The position numbers and the translations under genes were made by a program. 25,970 nucleotides of DNA, taken from IMG/VR virus record IMGVR_UViG_3300025879_001295, positions 1-25,970 of that record; one strand, written 5' to 3'. The stretch's first letter is position 1; every line of letters starts with the position of its first letter. The notes below the pieces were generated by a model. The model was given only the letters and a program-made list of their open reading frames with translations. It was not told where the DNA came from and did not search any database. Below, in pieces: positions 6,478 to 13,919 of the stretch. This DNA is from a virus.

Positions 6478-6577
6478 ACTCACTGACAGCAATGGATTTG
6501 TTAGAAGTAATAAGAACAACTTTTCCATTGCTGTCATAAACTACCCATCTAAGTGGCTTTGTCTCTACTAGTTTCAT
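6446..6577 (-). CDS. Small antisense ORF behind a late promoter
   Basis: 43 residues (starts MKLVETKPLRWVVYDSNGKV), a plausible small beta-rich protein. Its last 11 codons run antisense to the ClpP 3' end. A T4 late -10 box on the minus strand (6590-6583) lies so close that transcription would begin at about the A of the ATG, giving a leaderless message; no Shine-Dalgarno is seen. An inverted repeat (6484-6536) lies inside it. It may be a real late micro-gene or an antisense RNA; I cannot decide. Confidence 0.45.
   Translation of the reverse strand: MKLVETKPLRWVVYDSNGKVVLITSNKSIAVSEFKKLSFDSAA
6484..6536. repeat. 13-bp perfect inverted repeat
   Basis: TGACAGCAATGGA at 6484-6496 and TCCATTGCTGTCA at 6524-6536, with a 27-nt loop, starting 7 nt after the ClpP stop. 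It could fold as a stem at the ClpP mRNA 3' end. There is no T-run after it, so it is not a standard terminator. Confidence 0.6.
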
Positions 6578-6582
6578 ACATA

Positions 6583-6590
6583 TATTTATA
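6583..6590 (-). promoter_or_regulatory. T4-type late promoter on the minus strand
   Basis: TATTTATA on the plus strand is TATAAATA on the minus strand. It points at the small ORF 6577-6446 and at the antisense side of the ClpP gene. Confidence 0.5.
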
Positions 6591-6618
6591 AAAAAAATGC
6601 ATTTCCGTGCATTTTTTT
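6591..6618. terminator. Bidirectional terminator hairpin
   Basis: A7 + TGCA (6591-6601) pairs with TGCA + T7 (6608-6618) around a 6-nt loop. The T-run on each strand allows termination from both directions. It separates the ClpP operon from the next early operon, whose -35 box starts 2 nt later. Confidence 0.65.
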
Positions 6619-6619
6619 G

Positions 6620-6648
6620 TGTACATTCTCTCCAGCATAGGTTATAAT
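6620..6648 (+). promoter_or_regulatory. Early-type sigma-70 promoter of the pentapeptide array
   Basis: -35 TGTACA at 6620-6625, 17-bp spacer, -10 TATAAT at 6643-6648; start near 6655, with GAGGAGA following at 6664-6670. It is the only clear promoter for the array up to about 12.7 kb. Confidence 0.8.
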
Positions 6649-6676
6649 AATACTATAATCAATGAGGAGAACTCTA

Positions 6677-6859
6677 ATGATGAGGAAAGCTATTGCTATA
6701 TTATTCCCAGAGGGTGCTAATGTACGCATTCCTTTTGAGGTAGAGCTTCACAGCGGATATGACGAAGGGGATTTAAACGATGTTGTTACTGAGATGTTCC
6801 CTCACCTCGAAAAGAGTGGCTGCTATGGTGAGTTCATAGAGGAACAAACCAATGAATAA
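6677..6859 (+). CDS. Small protein of unknown function
   Basis: 60 residues. Start at ATG 6677 (or 6680) because GAGGAGA lies 7 nt upstream; the ATG at 6662 would lie in front of that site. The protein is acidic, with a LFPEGANVRIPFEVEL beta-like segment and a helical EEQ tail. First gene of the array operon; its stop overlaps the next ATG by 8 nt. Not recognised. Confidence 0.6.
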   Translation: MMRKAIAILFPEGANVRIPFEVELHSGYDEGDLNDVVTEMFPHLEKSGCYGEFIEEQTNE

Positions 6860-7040
6860 ACTTGAAGAACTGAAGGCTGCTGCTGCTTCTGCTGATGATG
6901 TTATAGCTGCTTATGAGGCTGCTCGCGATGCCGTTGAAGCTGAATATAATGATTCTGCTGCTGTAGCTGTTTGGGCTGCTATTTGGGGTCCTTTCCAAGC
7001 CGAGCTAGATAAGATAAAAAGGGGCAATTCTAATGACTAA
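6852..7040 (+). CDS. Ala-rich small helical protein, copy 1
   Basis: 62 residues, about one third alanine, encoded mostly by GCT. MNKLEELKAAAASADDVIAA leads into a long amphipathic helix ending FQAELDKIKRGNSND. The end GNSND and the following ATGACTAAAG start overlap, coupling it to the pentapeptide gene. Two more members are at 7481 and 7650. The alternation of Ala-rich and pentapeptide genes suggests paired duplication. Function unknown; some similarity to amphipathic helical bundle proteins is only compositional. Confidence 0.6.
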   Translation: MNKLEELKAAAASADDVIAAYEAARDAVEAEYNDSAAVAVWAAIWGPFQAELDKIKRGNSND

Positions 7041-7488
7041 AGATGAACTTAAAGTAATCCTAGATAACCATATTCTGTGGCTCGATAGTAATACAGAAGG
7101 CGGAGTTCGTGCTGACTTGAGTGGTGTTAACTTGAGTGGTGTTAACTTAGAGGGTGCTAACTTAGAGGGTGCTAACTTGAAGGATGCTAACTTGAGTGGT
7201 GTTAACTTAAGTGGTGCTAACTTGAGATATGCTAACTTGTGTGATGCTAATTTGAGTTTTGCTAACTTAGAGGATGCTAACTTAGAGGATGCTATCTTGA
7301 TGGGTGCCAACTTGAATCTTGCTGACTTAGAGAATGCTAACTTGAGGGATGCTTACTTAGAGAATGCTACCTGGATGGGTGCTAACTTGTGGGGTGCTGA
7401 CTTAGAGAATGCTACCTTGAGGGGTGTTGACTTAGAGAATGCTACCTTGAGGGGTGCTACCTTGAGGGGGGAGAAACATAATGACTAA
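7033..7488 (+). CDS. Pentapeptide-repeat protein, copy 1
   Basis: 151 residues. An N-terminal helix ([20 protein letters not shown]) is followed from about residue 28 by roughly 24 pentapeptides of A(N/D)LxG type, which fold as a right-handed quadrilateral beta helix. At DNA level they are 15-bp units near GCTAACTTGAGTGGT. Known pentapeptide proteins include DNA-mimicking gyrase inhibitors (MfpA, Qnr), but those form Phe/Leu dimers not obvious here, so the role is open. Overlaps both Ala-rich neighbours by 8 nt. Confidence 0.85.
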   Translation: MTKDELKVILDNHILWLDSNTEGGVRADLSGVNLSGVNLEGANLEGANLKDANLSGVNLSGANLRYANLCDANLSFANLEDANLEDAILMGANLNLADLENANLRDAYLENATWMGANLWGADLENATLRGVDLENATLRGATLRGEKHND

Positions 7489-7657
7489 ACTAGAAGAACT
7501 CCAAGCCGCTTGTGATGCTGCTGCTGCTGCTGCTCAGGCTGATCTGGATGCTGCTATTGTGATGCTGCTCATGCTGCTTGCTCCTGTAGCTGCTTGGGCT
7601 GCTTACGCTGCTCAAGCCGAGCTAAAGAAGACACACGAGGAGAAACAGAATGACTAA
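7481..7657 (+). CDS. Ala-rich small protein, copy 2, with a compensated frameshift
   Basis: 58 residues, same ends as its sisters (MTKLEELQAA... and ...EEKQND). The middle reads AAIVMLLMLLAPVAAWAA: a hydrophobic patch unlike the Asp/Ala helices of the other copies. The same DNA in the next frame gives DAAHAA, the sister-like sequence, so two compensating indels have probably shifted about 10 codons. The GCT-repeat stays open in other frames, which lets this happen without a stop. Overlaps neighbours by 8 nt each side. Confidence 0.5.
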   Translation: MTKLEELQAACDAAAAAAQADLDAAIVMLLMLLAPVAAWAAYAAQAELKKTHEEKQND

Positions 7658-7865
7658 GCTTGAAGAACTAAAGGCTGCTCGGGATGCTGCTTGGGTTGTT
7701 TATGCTGCTGCTCGTGATGCTGCTATTGATGCTTATGCTATTGATGCTGTTCTTGATTCTGCTGCTCGTGCTGCTGCTTATGATGCCCTTGATGTTTGGG
7801 CTGCTGCTTATGCTGCTTACGAAGCTGAGCTAGAGAAGACACAAGAGGAGAACTCTAATGACTAA
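7650..7865 (+). CDS. Ala-rich small helical protein, copy 3
   Basis: 71 residues, the longest of the three, starting MTKLEELKAARDAAW and ending KTQEENSND. Nearly half alanine with Asp/Tyr/Trp spaced as in an amphipathic helix. Coupled by 8-nt overlap to the next pentapeptide gene. GAGGAG at the 3' end is the ribosome site for that gene. Function unknown. Confidence 0.6.
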   Translation: MTKLEELKAARDAAWVVYAAARDAAIDAYAIDAVLDSAARAAAYDALDVWAAAYAAYEAELEKTQEENSND

Positions 7866-8264
7866 AGATGAACTTAAAATAATCCTAGAAAAACATACGC
7901 TATGGCTCCAGGGTAATAAAGAAGGAGTTCGTGCTAGCTTGCGGGGTGCTGACTTGCGGGGTGCTAACTTGAGGAATGTTAACTTGAGTGTTGCTAACTT
8001 GAGGAATGCTAACTTGCGTGGCGCTGACTTAGAGAATGCTAACTTGAGATATGCTATCTTGTGGGGTGCTAACTTGAAGGATGCTAACTTGAAGGGTGCT
8101 GACTTAGAGGAAGTTATCTTGATGGATGCTGACTTGAGATATGCTATCTTGCGGGGTGCTAACTTGAAGGGTGCTGACTTAGAGAATGCTAACCTAAGCT
8201 ATGCTAACTTAGAAGATGCTATCTTGATGCGTGCTCAATTGAGGCGTGCTAACTTGAGGGGTGC

Positions 8265-8271
<7 letters not shown>
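7858..8271 (+). CDS. Pentapeptide-repeat protein, copy 2
   Basis: 137 residues. Leader MTKDELKIILEKHTLWLQGN, then about 21 pentapeptides starting at [14 protein letters not shown] and ending ...LRRANLRGAN. The first ~75 nt are nearly identical to the other copies. The stop is immediately followed by the 19-bp direct repeat that borders the guaC fragment. Confidence 0.85.
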
Positions 8272-8496
<225 letters not shown>

Positions 8497-8509
<13 letters not shown>

Positions 8510-8523
8510 AACACAATGACTAA
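8497..8523 (+). other. Nine-codon mini-ORF, probable remnant of an Ala-rich gene
   Basis: Reads MNKMEHND and stops, with its stop overlapping the next pentapeptide ATG at 8516. It keeps only the start (MNK) and end (ND plus coupled ATGACTAAAG) of the Ala-rich genes, so it looks like an internal deletion product that may still couple translation. Confidence 0.35.
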
Positions 8524-9019
8524 AGATGAACTTAAAATAATCCTAGAAAAACATAAGCTGTGGCTCCAGGGTAATAAAGAAGGAGCTCGTGCTAACTTAG
8601 AAGGTGCTGACTTGAGTGGCGCTGACTTGAGTGGTGCTATCTTGAGGAGTGCTAACTTGAGTGGTGCTTACTTGAGTGGTGCTGACTTAGAGAATGCTAA
8701 CTTGTTTCGTGCTAACTTAGAGGATGCTGATTTGACTGGTGCTGACTTGCGTGGCGCTGACTTGAGTGGTTCTGACTTAGAGGATGCTGACTTGCGTGAT
8801 GCTGACTTGCGTGGTGCTGACTTGCATGGTGCTTACTTGAGGAATGCTAACTTGATTTATGCTAACTTAGAGGGTGCTGACTTGCGTGGCGCTAACTTAG
8901 AGGGAGCTGGTTTGATTGGTGCTTACTTGATGGATGCTAACTTGATGGGTGCTCACTTAGAGAATGCTATCTTGTGGAATGCTGACTTGAGGGGTGCTAA
9001 CTTTGGAGAAACTAAATGA
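8516..9019 (+). CDS. Pentapeptide-repeat protein, copy 3
   Basis: 167 residues. Leader [20 protein letters not shown], about 27 pentapeptides, mostly A(D/N)L(S/R/E)(G/N), ending RGANFGETK. The final FGETK tail recurs in copy 5 (FRETK) and in the small gene ending at 9178 (FIGETK), where GAGAAACTAAATGA forms the junction to the next gene. Cytoplasmic, no signal peptide. Function unknown. Confidence 0.85.
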   Translation: MTKDELKIILEKHKLWLQGNKEGARANLEGADLSGADLSGAILRSANLSGAYLSGADLENANLFRANLEDADLTGADLRGADLSGSDLEDADLRDADLRGADLHGAYLRNANLIYANLEGADLRGANLEGAGLIGAYLMDANLMGAHLENAILWNADLRGANFGETK

Positions 9020-9040
9020 GTAAGTATGGAGTATTTCAGG

Positions 9041-9178
9041 ATGGATACTAAATTGGAAAACGCAATATATGCGGCTGTCATTGAGTACTCAACTAAATAT
9101 GGTGAAGATTCAGTGCGAAAATCCTCACTTTCATTCAAAGAATCAATGACAAGTGATTTCATTGGAGAAACTAAATGA
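9041..9178 (+). CDS. Small helical protein of unknown function
   Basis: 45 residues (starts [20 protein letters not shown]). The ATG at 9041 has GGAG 9 nt upstream; an upstream in-frame ATG at 9026 would add five residues. Ends DFIGETK, matching the tail of the pentapeptide proteins, and the stop overlaps the next ATG (ATGA). It fills the position of the Ala-rich genes in the array. Confidence 0.5.
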   Translation: MDTKLENAIYAAVIEYSTKYGEDSVRKSSLSFKESMTSDFIGETK

Positions 9179-9450
9179 CTAAAGATGAACTTAAAGTAAT
9201 CCTAGAAAAACATAAGCTGTGGCTCCAGGGTAATAAAGAAAGCGGAGTTCGTGCTGACTTGAGTTTTGCTAACTTGACTGGTGCTAACTTGATGGATGCT
9301 AACTTGAGTGGTGCTAACTTGAGGGGTGTTGACTTAGAGAATGCTAACTTGATGGGTGCTAACTTGTGGGGTGCTGACTTGAGGGATGCTGACTTGAGTG
9401 GTGCTGACTTGAGAGGTGCTGACTTGAGGGGCACTAGTCTACCCTCATGA
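9175..9450 (+). CDS. Pentapeptide-repeat protein, copy 4 (short)
   Basis: 91 residues: the common leader and only about 12 pentapeptides, ending [12 protein letters not shown]. After the stop the DNA still reads ACTTGAG, like an interrupted repeat, so this copy appears truncated. GGAGAAACACC after it is the ribosome site of the next gene. Confidence 0.75.
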   Translation: MTKDELKVILEKHKLWLQGNKESGVRADLSFANLTGANLMDANLSGANLRGVDLENANLMGANLWGADLRDADLSGADLRGADLRGTSLPS

Positions 9451-9471
9451 ACTTGAGTAAGGAGAAACACC

Positions 9472-9837
9472 ATGAAAATGTATATCGCAGTATTGGATGA
9501 GTTTTCAGACTATATGACGCCAACTTTAGTGGCACATGCTGTTCTGGGAGCTCATTTGGAATTTACAAAAGCACATACTGATTTTGATCGTATTGTTGAC
9601 AATGGTCCTTACAAGCATCCCCACTACATTGGCTGGCTTAAAAACAGTTTTAAAAAGTGCGTAGTCCGTGTTAATCAAAAAGAGTTTAATAAGATTGCAG
9701 CACTTGACAATGTGTATCTTGGGCATGAAAACAATACTCTTGATGGGCGCAAAAGTTGCGCGGTAGTATGTCCCATGCCGAATGAAGAATTGCCAAACGT
9801 ATTGAAGTTTGCTAAACTATGGAAGCCAAAAGAATGA
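9472..9837 (+). CDS. Conserved phage protein, possibly PTH2-like
   Basis: 121 residues with alpha/beta character: [35 protein letters not shown], a central [20 protein letters not shown], and a C-terminal [18 protein letters not shown]. The start (hydrophobic strand, then [13 protein letters not shown] helix) and the closing pattern are reminiscent of PTH2-type peptidyl-tRNA hydrolases, but the catalytic residues are not clear. I consider it a conserved hypothetical. It interrupts the pentapeptide array; the stop overlaps copy 5 (ATGA). Confidence 0.55.
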   Translation: MKMYIAVLDEFSDYMTPTLVAHAVLGAHLEFTKAHTDFDRIVDNGPYKHPHYIGWLKNSFKKCVVRVNQKEFNKIAALDNVYLGHENNTLDGRKSCAVVCPMPNEELPNVLKFAKLWKPKE

Positions 9838-10457
9838 CTAAAGATAAACTTAAAATAATCCTAGATAAACATAAGCTGTGGCTCAATGGTAATAAAAAAG
9901 GAGTCCGTGCTGACTTGAGGTGTGCTGACTTGCGTGGTGCTGACTTGTGGGGTGCTAACTTGAGGGACGCTAACTTGAGGCGTGCTAACTTGGGTGGTAC
10001 TTACTTAGAGAATGCTAACTTGAGTGGTGCTGATCTTAGGGGTGCTAACTTGTACGGTGCTACCTTGCGTGGTGCTTACTTGAGTGTTGCTAACTTGAGG
10101 GATGCTGACTTGAGTGTTGCTAACTTGAGGAATGCTTACTTAGAGAATGCTTGCTTGAGTTGCGCTAACTTGAAGGGTGCTAACTTGAGTGGTGCTAACT
10201 TGAAGGGTGCTAACTTGAGGAATGCCAACTTAGAGAATGCTTACTTAGAGGATGCTGACTTCAGGGATGCTAGCTTGAGTTTCGCTAACTTGAAGGATGC
10301 TAACTTAGAGGATGCTGACTTAAAGAATGTTGACTTGGGTAGTGCCGACTTGAGTGGTGCGTACTTGAGGAATGCTGACTTGTACGGTGCTAACTTGAGT
10401 GGTGCTTACTTAGGGGATGCTTGCTTTAGTGGCGCTAACTTTCGAGAAACTAAATGA
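9834..10457 (+). CDS. Pentapeptide-repeat protein, copy 5 (longest)
   Basis: 207 residues. I start at ATG 9834 because it gives the family leader [20 protein letters not shown] and overlaps the previous stop; a non-ATG start at 9819 is unnecessary. About 35 pentapeptides follow, ending SGANFRETK. Several units contain Cys ([15 protein letters not shown]), absent from most other copies. Confidence 0.85.
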   Translation: MTKDKLKIILDKHKLWLNGNKKGVRADLRCADLRGADLWGANLRDANLRRANLGGTYLENANLSGADLRGANLYGATLRGAYLSVANLRDADLSVANLRNAYLENACLSCANLKGANLSGANLKGANLRNANLENAYLEDADFRDASLSFANLKDANLEDADLKNVDLGSADLSGAYLRNADLYGANLSGAYLGDACFSGANFRETK

Positions 10458-10855
10458 CTAAAGATGAACTTAAAGTAATCCTAGATAACCATAGGCTGTG
10501 GCTCAAGGGTATTAACGAAGTCGGAGTTCGTGCTGATTTTAGAGGTTCTGACTTGAGGGGTGCTAACTTAGAACGTGCTCACTTAGGGGAGGCTTACTTG
10601 AGTGGCGCTCACTTAGAGACTTCTAACTTGAGGGGTGCTTACTTGAGGAATGCTGACTTGTACGGTGCTGACTTGCGTGGCGCTGATCTTAGAGGGGCTA
10701 ATCTTGGAAGTGCTGACTTGAGGAATGCTAACTTGAGTTGTGCTTGCTTAGAGAATGCTTACTTGATTGGTGCTAACTTGAGGGGTGCTAACTTAGAGGG
10801 TGCTAACTTGAGATACGCTACCATGAGGGAGGTTGCTTTCGAGGATGTTAACTGA
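10454..10855 (+). CDS. Pentapeptide-repeat protein, copy 6
   Basis: 133 residues, overlapping copy 5 by ATGA. Leader [20 protein letters not shown], then about 20 pentapeptides and the tail [10 protein letters not shown]. The same EDVN end occurs after the guaC fragment, so the two tails derive from one sequence. This copy is the most divergent in the repeat units ([15 protein letters not shown]). Confidence 0.82.
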   Translation: MTKDELKVILDNHRLWLKGINEVGVRADFRGSDLRGANLERAHLGEAYLSGAHLETSNLRGAYLRNADLYGADLRGADLRGANLGSADLRNANLSCACLENAYLIGANLRGANLEGANLRYATMREVAFEDVN

Positions 10856-10940
10856 TGAAAGTCGTGGATGGCAGGACAAATATGGTCAACGCTATAAGTT
10901 AGCAGATGCCCCTCGTAAATTTTATGACTACAACTTTTGA
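10845..10940 (+). pseudogene. Possible gene remnant
   Basis: A 31-residue frame ending WQDKYGQRYKLADAPRKFYD plus YNF lies between the array and the HAD gene. Its end looks like genuine protein sequence with aromatic and charged residues, but the start is buried in the pentapeptide gene without a ribosome site. It may be the 3' remnant of a gene displaced by array expansion. Confidence 0.35.
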
Positions 10941-10952
10941 GGAAAATATGTA

Positions 10953-11543
10953 ATGTATGTAGACAATCAAAAAACTATCCTGGTCGATGCAGATGGAGTT
11001 CTGCTCGACTGGGTTTACTCGTATTCCGCTTGGATGGACCGTCATGGTTACCAAGTAGTTGAACCAGGCGTTTATCGAATGGATAAACGTTATGGTCTAG
11101 ACCGGTCCGAAGGCGAAAAGCTTTGTCGGATGTTTAATGAATCTGCGACTATTCGCAAGATTCCACCTCTTCGTGATGCAGTTAAATATGTACGTAAACT
11201 CCATGAAGAGCATGGTTATGTGTTTCGTGTCATTAGCTCTCTGAGCTTGGATACGTATGCAGGTCATTTGCGTACCAAAAATCTCATTGAGTTGTTTGGC
11301 CCTTCTGTCTTTGAGTCGTATGTTTACCTAGATACTGGTGCTGACAAAGACGAAGCTCTTGAACCATACCGTGATAGCGGTTGTATCTGGGTAGAAGATA
11401 AACCAGAAAATGCTGACCTTGGCATTGATCTTGGTCTAGACTCCGTTCTCATGCAACACGGTTTTAACGCTGATTATGTTGGTATGGCTACTCGAGTTAA
11501 GAACTGGAAAGAAATATATAACTATGTTGTAGGGGAATATTAA
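10953..11543 (+). CDS. HAD-superfamily phosphatase/nucleotidase
   Basis: 196 residues. HAD motif I is VDADGVLLDW with D12 and D14, motif II the serines at 95-96 (FRVISSLS), motif III K132 in ADKDEAL, and motif IV IWVEDKPENAD with E148 and D149. A helical cap lies between motifs I and II. HAD hydrolases of this size in T4-like phages are thought to be 5'-nucleotidase or polynucleotide-phosphatase relatives; the substrate is not evident. A GAGG ribosome site sits 10 nt upstream. Confidence 0.85.
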   Translation: MYVDNQKTILVDADGVLLDWVYSYSAWMDRHGYQVVEPGVYRMDKRYGLDRSEGEKLCRMFNESATIRKIPPLRDAVKYVRKLHEEHGYVFRVISSLSLDTYAGHLRTKNLIELFGPSVFESYVYLDTGADKDEALEPYRDSGCIWVEDKPENADLGIDLGLDSVLMQHGFNADYVGMATRVKNWKEIYNYVVGEY

Positions 11544-11804
11544 ATGTCAGACCTATTTGATTTCGGCTTTACTGCAATAGATGAAGCCGAATTAGAAGCA
11601 GTACAAGAAGCACGTACTGTAGCTAACGAGCATTCCAGCACCGTTGGCGAACTAGAAGACAAGTTAGATAAATTGTATAATGCAATCATCCCGCTCTTGT
11701 CTAATCTTAAAATGAATCCAGATAAAGATTATATCTATTGGCCGAATCGCGTCGAGAAGGTAGAAGCTTTTGAGGATATGATTTCGAAAATTATAAAGGA
11801 CTAA
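11544..11804 (+). CDS. Conserved T4-like phage protein (coiled coil)
   Basis: 86 residues, beginning MSDLFDFGFTAIDEAELEAV and carrying LDKLYNAIIPLLSNLKMNPD, then YIYWPNRVEKVEAF. These blocks recur in small proteins of marine T4-like phages (recollection). Acidic, largely helical, no enzyme motifs. Starts one base after the HAD stop with AGGGGAA as ribosome site. Function unknown. Confidence 0.75.
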   Translation: MSDLFDFGFTAIDEAELEAVQEARTVANEHSSTVGELEDKLDKLYNAIIPLLSNLKMNPDKDYIYWPNRVEKVEAFEDMISKIIKD

Positions 11805-11808
11805 TACA

Positions 11809-12684
11809 ATGAGCTTTGAGCTACAAAAAGAACAACTAGCGGCACTGATCCCGGGAAACAAAGATGTTGATTCCTGGCATGAGGCGCTGGTAAAAGTAAT
11901 GCCTAAATACGGCATTGACAGTGAACGGCGTGCTGCGCACTTTATTAGTCAATGCGCGCATGAATCAAACAACTTCCGGTCACTAGAAGAAAATTTGAAC
12001 TACTCAGCTAAAGCTCTTCGTGCGGTATTTGGCCGTTACTTTGGTGCAGCGCCGAAGCGTGATGCGGATGAGTACCACCGCAATCCAGAAATGATTGCAA
12101 ACTATGTCTATATGGATGAATTCCGTAAGTACAAAATGGGCAATGTTAACGACGGTGATGGTTGGCTGTTCCGTGGACGTGGCCTGAAGCAACTTACTGG
12201 TCGTAGCAACTACACTGCATTCGGTAAGAGCGTAGGCATGACAGCAGAAGAAGCAGCTGAATATGTTGCAACTCCTGCCGGTGCTGTTGAGTCTGCATGC
12301 TGGTTCTGGGATACAAATAACCTAAACGCAATTGCTGATACTGATGACGTCGTGAAAATGACCAAAAAGATTAACGGTGGTAACATTGGTCTTGCCGATC
12401 GTCAGGCACGTTACGCAAAAGCGTTAGAAGTATTTGGCATGGAAGCTGCTGATCTTGGTACTGATGATGAGTCCGTTGAAGATATCATGGATGATATTGG
12501 TGTGCTGCGCAAGGGTTCAAAGGGTGAAGGCGTGAAGATCATGCAAGAAGCTCTTGGTATTGTTGGTGCTGACGGGATCTTTGGTCCTGGAACTGAAGCA
12601 GTTCTTAAAAGATGGCAGGGTGAAAACGGTCTGACCCCAGACGGTATTGCCGGTCCTGCTACGTTTGCAAAGTTACTGGATTGA
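11809..12684 (+). CDS. Endolysin: GH19-like lysozyme/chitinase domain plus PG-binding domain
   Basis: 291 residues. The GH19-type domain covers about 15-210: FISQCAHESNNF carries the likely catalytic acid E52, with E60/E61 in RSLEENLNYS as the second; WLFRGRGLKQLTGRSNY is the family signature. Residues 233-290 form a PG_binding_1 domain (LRKGSKGEGVKIMQEALG ... DGIFGPGTEAVLKRWQ). No signal peptide is present, so release would need a holin or similar. Expected role: cleaving peptidoglycan at lysis. It lies immediately before a lipoprotein-like gene and opposite the envelope operon. Confidence 0.9.
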   Translation: MSFELQKEQLAALIPGNKDVDSWHEALVKVMPKYGIDSERRAAHFISQCAHESNNFRSLEENLNYSAKALRAVFGRYFGAAPKRDADEYHRNPEMIANYVYMDEFRKYKMGNVNDGDGWLFRGRGLKQLTGRSNYTAFGKSVGMTAEEAAEYVATPAGAVESACWFWDTNNLNAIADTDDVVKMTKKINGGNIGLADRQARYAKALEVFGMEAADLGTDDESVEDIMDDIGVLRKGSKGEGVKIMQEALGIVGADGIFGPGTEAVLKRWQGENGLTPDGIAGPATFAKLLD

Positions 12685-12688
12685 TACC

Positions 12689-13063
12689 ATGAAAAAAGTC
12701 GCCCTTCTCCTAAGCCTTATGTTGTCAACCGCCGGATGTGCTCATGCCAATGATGAGGACCTCCAGAATGTTCCGCCGACATATGACTTTGAGGAGGGCG
12801 ACTTCATGGTCGATCTTCCACTGTTTTGTGAGATGGATGGTACGGCAGTCTTAGATGTAGTGAATAGCCAAGGGTATAAGCTTGTATTTTTGGCAGAACA
12901 AAAAAGTATGGCAGGAAGTATGTTGTACGTTACGGTATTTTTGCATCCCGAGCGTAGAGACTTCTATATCTTCCTCACAAATAAAGACACCGGAGCTATT
13001 TGTGAAGTAACTTCCGGTGCCTTAGGTAATGTATATCCGTTGATTGATGGAGAGAATATCTAG
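12689..13063 (+). CDS. Exported protein, possible lipoprotein
   Basis: 124 residues from the ATG at 12689; the longer frame lacks a signal start. The N-terminus MKKVALLLSLMLSTAGCAHA is a signal peptide with a lipobox-like STAGC, so it may be an outer- or inner-membrane lipoprotein such as an o-spanin-like lysis factor (inference from position after the endolysin). The rest is a mixed beta domain with two Cys. The last residues LIDGENI are encoded by a 20-nt copy of the early-gene leader found at 18943. Confidence 0.6.
   Translation: MKKVALLLSLMLSTAGCAHANDEDLQNVPPTYDFEEGDFMVDLPLFCEMDGTAVLDVVNSQGYKLVFLAEQKSMAGSMLYVTVFLHPERRDFYIFLTNKDTGAICEVTSGALGNVYPLIDGENI
13041..13060 (+). repeat. Copy of the early-gene leader at a gene end
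   Basis: TGATTGATGGAGAGAATATC is identical to 18943-18962, the ribosome-binding leader in front of the gene at 18963. Here it is followed by TAG instead of ATG and serves as the coding end of the lipoprotein-like gene. Confidence 0.75.
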
Positions 13064-13605
13064 TTAGCTAATGGATTATCCAGTGCTCTTTGTAATTTAG
13101 AGTTCAATCTGTCCTCTACATCTTTGATCTTCTGATCTGTAGTATCCCTTAACTGAGACGCCTTCGTATCGTACTGATTCTGAAGAGCGTCTCTTTTATT
13201 ATCAAACCGCTCTTCTGCATTCTGAACAATCTGCCTTACTTCATTCTCGGTTTCTCTTACTAACTTTTCAACACGTCTTACTTGTGCATCAAGGATATTG
13301 ATCCGATCAACTAAGTCAGTTTTATTTTCACGATTTCTTTTTTCAGCTTCATCTAATGACTTTTGCAGTGCATCAAGGCGAATAGTAATCTCTCGATTGT
13401 TATTACCAAGCATTGCTTCGATTTCATTGTTTCTATTCTCGATAGTATCTACATCGATATTCTGTACGATTTCTCGCATATCCATATAGTCTTTATAGAA
13501 TTCAAAACCTGCCCAAGCACCACCACCCAAGGTTGAAAGTGCGGTGAGGACAATCATCATCTTGCCACCACGGAAAGTCATTCCCGCAAATTCAAACTCA
13601 GCCAT
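13060..13605 (-). CDS. Membrane-anchored coiled-coil protein
   Basis: 181 residues. A short N-terminal cytoplasmic part (MAEFEFAGMTFRGGK), one membrane segment at about 16-33 (MMIVLTALSTLGGGAWAG), and then about 130 residues of charged, heptad-like helix (EVRQIVQNAEERFDNKRDAL etc.). It could span the periplasm, as an i-spanin would, but this is inference. The opening resembles a conserved protein of marine T4-like phages. Ribosome site GAGGAC. Convergent with the plus-strand gene; the two stops overlap by 4 nt. Confidence 0.7.
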   Translation of the reverse strand: MAEFEFAGMTFRGGKMMIVLTALSTLGGGAWAGFEFYKDYMDMREIVQNIDVDTIENRNNEIEAMLGNNNREITIRLDALQKSLDEAEKRNRENKTDLVDRINILDAQVRRVEKLVRETENEVRQIVQNAEERFDNKRDALQNQYDTKASQLRDTTDQKIKDVEDRLNSKLQRALDNPLAN

Positions 13606-13608
13606 AGT

Positions 13609-13764
13609 TTAGTCCTCTTTTTTCCACATTGTCCAAGCACCGTATGCAATCATGCCATAAGCAATAAGATTCAGCGGTGCAATTATCATGGCGATGCCAG
13701 CAGCAACAAGTACTGCTCCATCAAGTGTTGTTCTTTCGGTTAATCGTTTCATTAGCCAGTTCAT
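13609..13764 (-). CDS. Small membrane protein (holin-sized)
   Basis: 51 residues. After MNWLMKRLTERTTLDG, residues 17-46 are hydrophobic (AVLVAAGIAMIIAPLNLIAY plus GMIAYGAWTMW), enough for one long or two short membrane passes, with a KKED end. AGGAGAAATAC precedes the ATG. Size and topology fit a holin or a small membrane subunit; its operon neighbours are envelope proteins. Confidence 0.65.
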   Translation of the reverse strand: MNWLMKRLTERTTLDGAVLVAAGIAMIIAPLNLIAYGMIAYGAWTMWKKED

Positions 13765-13781
13765 GTATTTCTCCTAAGTTG

Positions 13782-13919
13782 CTATTGATTATAAGTGTCG
13801 GAATTCAGCATTTTGTTCCATTTAGGTCCTACGTTTTCCCAATACTTTTTACCTGCAGGTGCATTCAACACCCATAGTAGACATATAATACCCACTATTA
13901 ATATGAAGCTATTTCTCAT
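13782..13919 (-). CDS. Small membrane-anchored or exported protein
   Basis: 45 residues. MRNSFILIVGIICLLWVLNA is a signal-anchor or signal peptide, followed by PAGKKYWENVGPKWNKMLNS, a short soluble tail with aromatic residues. It overlaps the upstream gene by 11 nt. No recognised family. Confidence 0.5.
   Translation of the reverse strand: MRNSFILIVGIICLLWVLNAPAGKKYWENVGPKWNKMLNSDTYNQ

Noticed and set aside
7005-7310. Minus-strand open frames over the pentapeptide genes (also 9171-9473)
   Set aside because: They are repetitive KLAPLKLA-type mirror images of 15-bp units in the plus-strand genes, kept open by repeat composition.
7100-7480. CRISPR-like or minisatellite array
   Set aside because: The 15-bp periodic units have no constant repeat/unique spacer structure and read cleanly as pentapeptides.
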